In this document: positions 58,214-64,000 of the stretch, piece by piece
Numbering within the stretch: position 1 is the first letter of the stretch
How the letters are laid out: every line of letters starts with the position of its first letter
DNA from: Herbiconiux sp.
GTDB lineage: Bacteria; Actinomycetota; Actinomycetes; Actinomycetales; Microbacteriaceae
Length of the DNA stretch: 64,000 nt
NCBI RefSeq assembly: GCF_004297105.1
Contig: NZ_SCVE01000012.1
Location: forward strand, 1-64,000
Direction of reading: 5' to 3'
Program-made: the position numbers and the translations under genes
Notes under the pieces: generated by a model
What the model was told of the DNA's origin: nothing
Databases searched by the model: none
Seen by the model: the letters and a program-made list of their open reading frames with translations, nothing else

Positions 58214-59130
58214 GCGCCAGCCTTGTCGTACAGGGACAGCAGGTCGAGGCTCAACTCATAGGGCGCGTCTTCACACGGGCTGTGCCCGGTTCGGTACACG
58301 TGGATGGATGCGCCGATCGCCTGGGCGAACCGCGCATGCCTCGACAGCGGCCAGAGATCGTGCTCGCCCACCGCCACCGCCTTGGGCACACGCAGCGCGG
58401 CGAGCTCGCCCTCGAGGTCGGGTGCCTGCATCATGATGGCCATGATGTCGCGGTGCGAGTCACGCCGCGTCAGGTGGAAGCGCGCCCGCACGAACGCGAT
58501 CCGGCCGGGCTTCACCCGCAGCACGTTCGCCTGCACGCCCCAGCGCATGAGGTTCGCCGCCGCCCCCGGAGTCGCCGCCCCGGAGAAGCGGCCCAGACGG
58601 CTGACCCCCGCGAAGCTCTGGCCGGGATCCGGTGGCGTGCCGAGCAGTGCGAGACTCGCCACGAGCTGCGGATGCCGCGCGGCCACCACTTGCGCCACCA
58701 CACCCGCGAACGAATAGCCGAGCAGATGCACGGCCCGCGAGGGCGACCCCGGTGCGCCACGCTCGAGGAACGCGACCATGTCGTCGACGAACAGCCCCAA
58801 CGTGTAGTGCGGTTGGGGCGGGTCGAGATTCCACGGACCGGCCCGGTTCGACTCGTACTGCCCCGCCAGGTCGTAGCTCTGAACGTAGTACCCGGCGGCA
58901 GCCAGCTCGGGCATCACGAAGTGGAAATCCTCCTTCGAACCCGTGACCCCCGCCACCAGCACGACCCGCGGATGCGCGGGGTCGCCGAGCGAGACCACCG
59001 CGAGTTCTCCGCTGGGCGCGCGGAACGTCGAGACGACCGCCCCCACCGGCGGTGTCGACCAATCGATGTCGGGAAGGCTCTCGTCGCGCGCGACGGCAAG
59101 CGATCTCGACTCCAGAGCCGGGTCCAACAC
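58210..59130 (-). CDS. Alpha/beta-fold hydrolase
   Basis: 306 residues. Oxyanion region 'VVLVAGVTGSKEDF' leads to the nucleophile elbow 'VHLLGYSFAGVVAQVV' (Ser in G-Y-S-F-A-G, Ala in place of a Gly). The acid residue is likely the Asp of 'VAVGEHDLWPLSRHARF' and the catalytic His is in 'VYRTGHSPCEDAPYEL'. It is cytoplasmic, with no signal peptide. The substrate is not readable. Its 3' end overlaps that of the glycosyltransferase gene by 4 bp; upstream it is divergent from the channel gene. Confidence 0.88.
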   Translation of the reverse strand: MLDPALESRSLAVARDESLPDIDWSTPPVGAVVSTFRAPSGELAVVSLGDPAHPRVVLVAGVTGSKEDFHFVMPELAAAGYYVQSYDLAGQYESNRAGPWNLDPPQPHYTLGLFVDDMVAFLERGAPGSPSRAVHLLGYSFAGVVAQVVAARHPQLVASLALLGTPPDPGQSFAGVSRLGRFSGAATPGAAANLMRWGVQANVLRVKPGRIAFVRARFHLTRRDSHRDIMAIMMQAPDLEGELAALRVPKAVAVGEHDLWPLSRHARFAQAIGASIHVYRTGHSPCEDAPYELSLDLLSLYDKAGA

Positions 59131-59192
59131 GCCCCCAACTTACCCTCTGCCTCCCCGCCGACGTGCCATTCTGAGCCCGAAGGGATGGTCCG

Positions 59193-59840
59193 ATGAATGA
59201 GCCCCACGACCGGCGCGCCTCCTGGGAGGCCTCGACCGGCACTCCCCTGGTGTCGCTCTCGCTGGTCTTCATCGTCTGCTACTCGGTGGTGGTGATCGAC
59301 ACCGGGCTCGAGCCGGCCGCATCCGCCGTTCTGAACATCGTGATCGCGGTGATCTGGGTGGCCTTCGCCACCGACTACGTGGTGCGGCTCGCGCTCGCCA
59401 CCCACAAGCTCGCCTTCGTGCGCTCGGCGCCGCTGGACCTGTTGTCGGTGGCCGTGCCCGTGTTCCGGCCGTTCCTGCTGCTGACCCGGCTGAAGGATGT
59501 TCCCTACTTCCGCCGGCACAGCGGCTCGTCGGTGCGGCTGCGCCTCGTCATCCAGGCCACCCTCTTCGTGGTCCTGTTCGTGTATTCGATCTCGTTGGCC
59601 GAGCTGTCGGCCGAGCGTGGCGCGCCCGGCGCGACCATCGACAGCTTCGGCGACGCCATCTGGTGGGCCTGCGTGACCATGACCACGGTCGGCTACGGCG
59701 ACTATGTGCCCGTCACCCTGCTCGGCCGGGTGCTCGCGGTCATCCTGATGTTCGGCGGTGTCGCCATCGTCGGCGTCTCCACCGCCACGATCGTGTCGTA
59801 CCTCAACGAGCGGATCGGCCGGCAGCGCACCAGCCGCTGA
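59193..59840 (+). CDS. Voltage-gated-like potassium channel subunit
   Basis: 215 residues, six membrane segments. S1 '[16 protein letters not shown]' is followed by '[27 protein letters not shown]' and an S4-like stretch with few positive residues ('[12 protein letters not shown]'). The pore helix and selectivity filter are '[19 protein letters not shown]' (T-V-G-Y-G-D), and the last segment is '[22 protein letters not shown]'. No C-terminal RCK/TrkA-N domain is present, so it is a minimal tetrameric K+ channel. The start ATG has GAAGGGATGG upstream. It is transcribed alone. Confidence 0.93.
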   Translation: MNEPHDRRASWEASTGTPLVSLSLVFIVCYSVVVIDTGLEPAASAVLNIVIAVIWVAFATDYVVRLALATHKLAFVRSAPLDLLSVAVPVFRPFLLLTRLKDVPYFRRHSGSSVRLRLVIQATLFVVLFVYSISLAELSAERGAPGATIDSFGDAIWWACVTMTTVGYGDYVPVTLLGRVLAVILMFGGVAIVGVSTATIVSYLNERIGRQRTSR

Positions 59841-60009
59841 CCCCCGCACTGGGGGTGTCCCCCCGAGAGGTGGCCGACAACACTTGGTTTTCGGCCGACT
59901 CGCGGGCGAACGTTCTCTTTCCGTTCAGATTCGCGTGCTTGAGTCGTTGCAGCACCACGGACGGGCATCAATCCCTGAAGCTCGCACCTCACCCGAATTG
60001 AGAAGTCTT

Positions 60010-60954
60010 GTGACTATCAGAACGGCCGAGTACCCGAGGCCGAACCATTTCCTCCTCCACCTGAGCGACACGCACCTGCTCGCGGGAGGCGCCAAGCTCT
60101 ACGGTTCCGTCGACAGCGAGAACCACCTGCGCGACGTGTTCGCCGAGCTGGAGGCCTCGGGGGGCCGTCCCGAGGCCATCATCTTCACCGGCGACCTCGC
60201 CGACAAGGGCGAGCCGGATGCCTACGCCCGGCTCCGCGCGATCGTCGAGCCGGCCGCCGCGCGGCTCGGGGCCCACGTGATCTGGGTGATGGGCAATCAC
60301 GACGACCGCGCCTCCTTCCGCGAAGGACTCTTCGGCGAGGTGCCGACCGACCGCAGCGTCGACCGCGTGTACGACATCAACGGCCTGCGCGTGATCACCC
60401 TCGACTCCACCGTTCCGGGCCACCACTACGGCGAGGTCTCGAGCGACCAGCTCGACTGGCTCGCCGAGGAACTGGCCTTCCCCGCCCCGCACGGCACCAT
60501 CCTCGCGATGCACCACCCGCCCGTGCCGAGCGTGCTCGACCTGGCCGTGGCCGTCGAACTGCGCGACCAGAAGAGCCTCGCCGAGGTGCTCGAGGGCTCG
60601 GATGTGCGCTCCATCATCGCCGGGCACCTGCACTACTCCACCAACGCGACCTTCGCCGGCATCCCCGTCTCCGTGGCATCCGCCACCTGCTACACGCAGG
60701 ACCTGAACGTGGAGGTCGGCGGCACCAAGGGCCGCGCCGGCGCGCAGGCCTTCAACCTCGTGCACGTCTACGAGAACACGGTGCTGCACTCGGTGGTGCC
60801 GATCGGCACCTACCCCACCCTCGACTACATCACGGCCGACGAGACCCGCCGCCGCCTGGCGGCCGACGGCATCCGGATCGCGGATGCGGTCAGCCCGCGG
60901 GTATCGCCCGAACCGCCGATGACGATGCCGATCCTTCTGCCGACGGGCGTCTAG
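60010..60954 (+). CDS. cpdA: CpdA-like 3',5'-cyclic-nucleotide phosphodiesterase
   Basis: 314 residues from a GTG at 60010. Metallophosphoesterase motifs: '[13 protein letters not shown]' (D-x-H), '[17 protein letters not shown]' (G-D), '[13 protein letters not shown]' (G-N-H-D), '[11 protein letters not shown]' and 'IIAGHLHYS' (G-H-x-H). These bind two metal ions and identify the CpdA/GpdQ class that cleaves cAMP or glycerophosphodiesters. It is cytoplasmic. The last 65 bp overlap, antisense, the 3' end of the Stealth gene, which is long for two genuine genes. Confidence 0.92.
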   Translation: MTIRTAEYPRPNHFLLHLSDTHLLAGGAKLYGSVDSENHLRDVFAELEASGGRPEAIIFTGDLADKGEPDAYARLRAIVEPAAARLGAHVIWVMGNHDDRASFREGLFGEVPTDRSVDRVYDINGLRVITLDSTVPGHHYGEVSSDQLDWLAEELAFPAPHGTILAMHHPPVPSVLDLAVAVELRDQKSLAEVLEGSDVRSIIAGHLHYSTNATFAGIPVSVASATCYTQDLNVEVGGTKGRAGAQAFNLVHVYENTVLHSVVPIGTYPTLDYITADETRRRLAADGIRIADAVSPRVSPEPPMTMPILLPTGV

Positions 60955-62524
60955 GAACAGCGGCCTCGACCGGCTGTTCCCATGGGGCCGGGAACGGGAA
61001 GTACCGCTCGAGGAACGAGATGACCGCGGTGGTGCGCTCCTCCACCTCGATCTCGGGCTTCGACCCGTCGTTGAGGCAGAACATGTCCATCGACCGCTTC
61101 TTGAGCAGCGTGTCCATCTCTTTGAGGGCCGAGCGCAACGTGGTCTCGATGTACTTGACCTTCGCCTCGGTCTGCACCACGGCACGCCCGGTCATCAACG
61201 CGTAGTAGTGGTAGAAGGAGTTCGTGACCGAGATGTCGGTGGCCGATCGGAACGGGCTCGCCGCCGTGCGCGCGAACTCGGCCGAGAACTCCTCCTCCAT
61301 CTCGAACAGCACGCTCTTGCGCAGTGGCGCCGCGCAGTGTTCGAGATGACGGGTGGTGATGCGGCCGAAGCGGGCCTGCAGCAGCTCCCGGTTCACGCGG
61401 GCGGCGTTCTCGAAGCCGCTGCGGTGCACCGCGTTGGCGCCCAGACCGATCCGGGTGTCGGCTTCGACGAACTTCGTGATGCCACCGGGTGAGAAGAAGA
61501 GATCGGGAGTCACGGGGCGGCCGAAGAACATGTCGTCGTTCGAATACAGGAAGTGCTCGGCGATGCCCGGGATGCGGTGCAGCTGCGCCTCGACGGCGTG
61601 CGAGTTGTGGGTGGGGAGGTCGCTCAGGTCTTTGAAGAACTCCTCGCTCGGCATGATCGTGACCCGGGGGTCGTCGGCCAGCCACGCGGGTCTGGGCGAG
61701 TCGGTGGCGATGAAGATGCGGCGCACCCACGGGGCGAACATGTAGACACTGCGCAGGGCGTACTTCAGTTCGTCGATCTGGCGGTAGCGGGCCTCGGAGT
61801 CGTCGCCGTCGCCCACCACATAGCTGGCCATGCGCTTGGCGCGGGCCCGCTGGAACTCGATCGCGGTGCCGTCGACCCAGGAGAACACGAGGTCGACGTC
61901 GAAGCCGATGTCGCTCGCGAGCTGGTTGAACATGCCCTCGATGGTTGTCCAGGTGCGGCCGTAGAGGTCGACAGTGGTCTCGACCATCTCGTCGGCCGGA
62001 ATGGTGCGGCGGGTGAGCGAATTCTCGACCGGCGCTTCGACGACGTCGCCGATGCGCTGCCAGAACTCGATCTGGACGGCCGACTCGGCGCCGTAGCGCA
62101 GGCGGCCGATCGGCTCGATGCGCGGCCGGAAGAGCCGCATCACGCGCGCCTTCGGGTCGCGTGCCAGCTTGCCGTCGGCCACGAGGAGGGCAGGGGCACC
62201 GGGCGCCTTCGAGTAGAAGGGCTCGCCGGCCATGCTCTCGATGAGGGCGCTCTTCGCCCGCTTGCGGTCGTTCCAGCGCACGGCCAGCACGGGTCGCTCG
62301 TCGTTGCCCCGCACCAGCATGAAGGGCACGTGCGCCGCATCGAGGGCGTCGGCGATGAAGAAGAGGTCTTCGATCATCGATTCACGCGGAGTCGCGTGGC
62401 CGTTGAGAAGGGTCAGCTGGCCTTTGCGCAGAACGAGGTCGTGGCGGTCGAGACCGATCGGATGCGACGTCGCGACTCGCAGGACTGATTCGAGGTGGGG
62501 GGCTCCGGATACATCATCGGTCAA
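60890..62524 (-). CDS. Stealth-family sugar-phosphate transferase
   Basis: 544 residues. The four conserved Stealth regions are visible: CR1 '[18 protein letters not shown]', CR2 '[20 protein letters not shown]' with '[14 protein letters not shown]' and '[15 protein letters not shown]', CR3 '[19 protein letters not shown]', and CR4 '[11 protein letters not shown]'. The N-terminal 200 residues are an extra domain of unclear role. Stealth proteins transfer hexose-1-phosphate in capsule or wall-polysaccharide synthesis and are related to GlcNAc-1-phosphotransferase. Its C-terminal 21 codons lie antisense within the cpdA coding region. Confidence 0.92.
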   Translation of the reverse strand: MTDDVSGAPHLESVLRVATSHPIGLDRHDLVLRKGQLTLLNGHATPRESMIEDLFFIADALDAAHVPFMLVRGNDERPVLAVRWNDRKRAKSALIESMAGEPFYSKAPGAPALLVADGKLARDPKARVMRLFRPRIEPIGRLRYGAESAVQIEFWQRIGDVVEAPVENSLTRRTIPADEMVETTVDLYGRTWTTIEGMFNQLASDIGFDVDLVFSWVDGTAIEFQRARAKRMASYVVGDGDDSEARYRQIDELKYALRSVYMFAPWVRRIFIATDSPRPAWLADDPRVTIMPSEEFFKDLSDLPTHNSHAVEAQLHRIPGIAEHFLYSNDDMFFGRPVTPDLFFSPGGITKFVEADTRIGLGANAVHRSGFENAARVNRELLQARFGRITTRHLEHCAAPLRKSVLFEMEEEFSAEFARTAASPFRSATDISVTNSFYHYYALMTGRAVVQTEAKVKYIETTLRSALKEMDTLLKKRSMDMFCLNDGSKPEIEVEERTTAVISFLERYFPFPAPWEQPVEAAVPRRPSAEGSASSSAVRAIPAG

Positions 62525-62632
62525 AGTCGCCTCCTAGGCTCGGGTTCGGTGGATCTCCTGCCGTCGTCGCCAGTCGATTCACCTTACGCCCGCATTCGCC
62601 TGTCGCAGGACGCTGTTCTCGCAGGGCGCAGT

Positions 62633-63049
62633 TCAGATCGCGCGCATCCGGTTGTTGCGGGCATCGTGGGTGAGTTCGGCGAGGCCGAGGTGTTCGAGCA
62701 GCGGCGGCAGGTACATGCCGAATCGGCCACGGTATCCCTTGCGCACGCCGTACCAGCCGCCGGCCGGGTTGTCGTCGGCACGACCCCACGCCTCAACGGT
62801 TCCGGATGCGGCGGGCTTCTGCTCATCGGCGGCGCCGAGTGCCACCCACCCGTCGTCTCCGTTGTCTTTCTGCGACAGCAGCCAGGCATGGAGGTCGTCG
62901 ACCGCGGTGGCGAGGTAGCTCAACTTCGTCGAGCCCACCTGGCACACGAGGAGGGCGGGGTCGGCATCCTCGTCGCGATGCATCGTGTAGCTCGAGGTAC
63001 CGGGAGCCGTGGTGAGCTGCCAGGGGTCGTCTTTCGTTCCAGCGGTCAT
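62633..63049 (-). CDS. Conserved hypothetical protein (138 residues)
   Basis: 138 residues from the ATG at 63049 (MTAGTKDDPWQLTTAPGTSS). The frame opens at 63085, inside the tail of the dehydrogenase gene. Visible features are an N-terminal 'KDDPWQLTTAPG', a strand 'ALLVCQVGSTKLSYL', a short helix 'AVDDLHAWLLSQ', and a C-terminal 'GGWYGVRKGYRGRFGMYLPPLLEHLGLAEL'. It is cytoplasmic and looks like a single small domain of a conserved actinobacterial family (DUF6855-like). The function is unknown. It is 7 bp downstream of the acyl-CoA dehydrogenase gene. Confidence 0.75.
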   Translation of the reverse strand: MTAGTKDDPWQLTTAPGTSSYTMHRDEDADPALLVCQVGSTKLSYLATAVDDLHAWLLSQKDNGDDGWVALGAADEQKPAASGTVEAWGRADDNPAGGWYGVRKGYRGRFGMYLPPLLEHLGLAELTHDARNNRMRAI

Positions 63050-63056
63050 GCGCTCA

Positions 63057-64000
63057 TCATCCTCCGGCAGGTGCCGCGGTGTCACGCCCCGCGATCTCCC
63101 GGCCCACGATCTCGCGCATGATCTCGTTGCTGCCGCCGTAGATGCGGTGCACCCGCGCCTCCGTGTAGGCGCGCGCCACCGGGTACTCGTTCATGTAGCC
63201 GTAGCCGCCGTGCAGTTGCAGGCACTCGTCGAGCACCTCACCCTCGCGCTCGGAGGCCCACAACTTCACCTTGGCGGCATCCTCCGGGGTCAGCGCCTCC
63301 TTCGAATAGGCCACGATCGCACGATCGAGGTAGGCCCAGAGGGCGTCGATGGTGGCGGCCATCTCCGCCAGCCGGAAGCGGGTGTTCTGGTGATCGATCA
63401 CCCGCTTGCCGAAGGTGCGGCGGTCTTTCGTGTAGGCCACCGTCCAGTCGAAGCCGGCCTGGGCTGCCGCCGCGCCCGCGGCACCGATCGACAGGCGCTC
63501 GAGCGGGAGGTTCTTCATGAGCTGAACGAAGCCGGCACCTGCCTCCCCGCCGATGAGGTTCTCGTCGGGCACGAAGACGTCGGTGAAGGTGAGCTCTGCC
63601 GTGTCGTGGCCGTGGTAGCCGAGCTTGTCGAGCACGCGGCTGTGCTCGAAGCCCTCCATGCCGTCTTCGATCAGCACGAGGCTGAACGCATCCGGGCGGT
63701 TCCCCTCACCGGTCTTCACGAAGGTCACGAGGAGGTCGGCGGTGCGGCCGCTCGAGATGAAGATCTTCGAGCCGTTCACGCGGTAGCCGCCGTCGACCTT
63801 CGTCGCAGTGGTGCGGATGCTGCGCAGGTCGCTGCCCGCATCCGGCTCCGTCATCGCCAGCGCGCCGAGCACCTCCCCCGTCGCCATGCGGGGCAGCCAC
63901 TTCTCCTGCTGGGCGGGCGTGCCCATGCGAGCGATGTAGGGCACGGCGAGATCGTCGTGGATGGAGAAGGCCTCGGCCAGCGAACCCGATCCGGCGGCGA
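63057..64000 (-). CDS. Acyl-CoA dehydrogenase (5'-truncated by window edge)
   Basis: The C-terminal 313 residues or so are in the window and the gene continues past base 64000. Family signatures: 'LGALAMTEPDAGSDLRSIRT' (FAD/substrate motif), 'GSKIFISSGRTADLLV', 'RTFGKRVIDHQNTRFRLAEMAATIDA' (tetramer/FAD contact), and 'QLHGGYGYMNEYPVARAYTEARVHRIYGGSNEIMREIVGREI', which contains the second acyl-CoA dehydrogenase signature and the usual catalytic Glu region. It oxidises acyl-CoA with FAD, passing electrons to ETF. The specific chain length is unknown. Confidence 0.93.
   Translation of the reverse strand, partial: AAGSGSLAEAFSIHDDLAVPYIARMGTPAQQEKWLPRMATGEVLGALAMTEPDAGSDLRSIRTTATKVDGGYRVNGSKIFISSGRTADLLVTFVKTGEGNRPDAFSLVLIEDGMEGFEHSRVLDKLGYHGHDTAELTFTDVFVPDENLIGGEAGAGFVQLMKNLPLERLSIGAAGAAAAQAGFDWTVAYTKDRRTFGKRVIDHQNTRFRLAEMAATIDALWAYLDRAIVAYSKEALTPEDAAKVKLWASEREGEVLDECLQLHGGYGYMNEYPVARAYTEARVHRIYGGSNEIMREIVGREIAGRDTAAPAGG

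Overview
The window is very GC-rich, densely coding DNA with many ATGA/TGATG start-stop overlaps and many GTG/TTG starts. Its gene content (Lhr helicase next to Nei2, DUF1684, DUF2071, a LexA box of actinobacterial type, a dimeric-type ThyA followed by DHFR) points to an actinobacterium, most likely a member of the Microbacteriaceae. That placement is inference from gene content, not a database result.

Layout. 1-19.6 kb is ordinary chromosomal housekeeping: a secreted beta-propeller protein whose 3' end lies in a 31-bp tandem array, DUF427, ComB-like and DUF1684 proteins, a DEAD-box RNA helicase with a structured leader, YdeI-like and NUDIX proteins, lhr-nei2 (helicase plus DNA glycosylase), YbaK, an HAD protein, thyA-folA, a small LexA-controlled gene, and msrB-msrA. 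An unusual pair of 52-bp inverted intergenic repeats lies at 5.26-5.38 kb.

19.6-33.6 kb is a catabolic island of 14 genes around a divergent control region at 26.8-27.0 kb. Leftward run a DUF6282 metal-hydrolase-like protein, a BKACE (beta-keto acid cleavage) enzyme, a cupin protein, an HpcH/HpaI aldolase, an SDR, an iron-type alcohol dehydrogenase and an aldehyde dehydrogenase. Rightward run an IclR regulator, a complete polyamine-type ABC importer, a second IclR regulator and a cyclase-family hydrolase. Together they read as uptake of a small organic compound followed by hydrolysis, C-C cleavage and oxidation of the resulting aldehyde or alcohol. The substrate cannot be read from the sequence.

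33.7-41.3 kb holds a SulP transporter with a divergent MerR regulator, then a copper set: Tat-exported DyP peroxidase, PCuAC copper chaperone, CopC, a CopD-CtaG fusion and a small Met/His-containing membrane protein. A UvrA paralogue follows.

44.0-57.3 kb is the most interesting part: an integrated element bounded by 70-bp direct repeats (one mismatch) that include the 3' end of a tRNA-Ser(CGA) gene and its terminator. Paired 10-bp arm-like repeats spaced 11 bp lie inside each end. It has no recognisable integrase. Its cargo is a GHKL-ATPase gene overlapping an 825-residue phosphoribosyltransferase-like gene, a very large TPR protein with a PIN-like C-terminal segment, a KAP-family P-loop NTPase and an FRG-domain protein with an alanine/glycine-rich repeat stalk. 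Decayed gene tails fill the gaps. This resembles a defence or conflict island, and the GHKL/PRTase-like pair is the best candidate for an undescribed system.

57.4-64.0 kb returns to core genes: a glycosyltransferase, an alpha/beta hydrolase, a K+ channel, a CpdA-like phosphodiesterase overlapping tail-to-tail with a Stealth-family sugar-phosphotransferase, a small hypothetical protein and a truncated acyl-CoA dehydrogenase at the edge.
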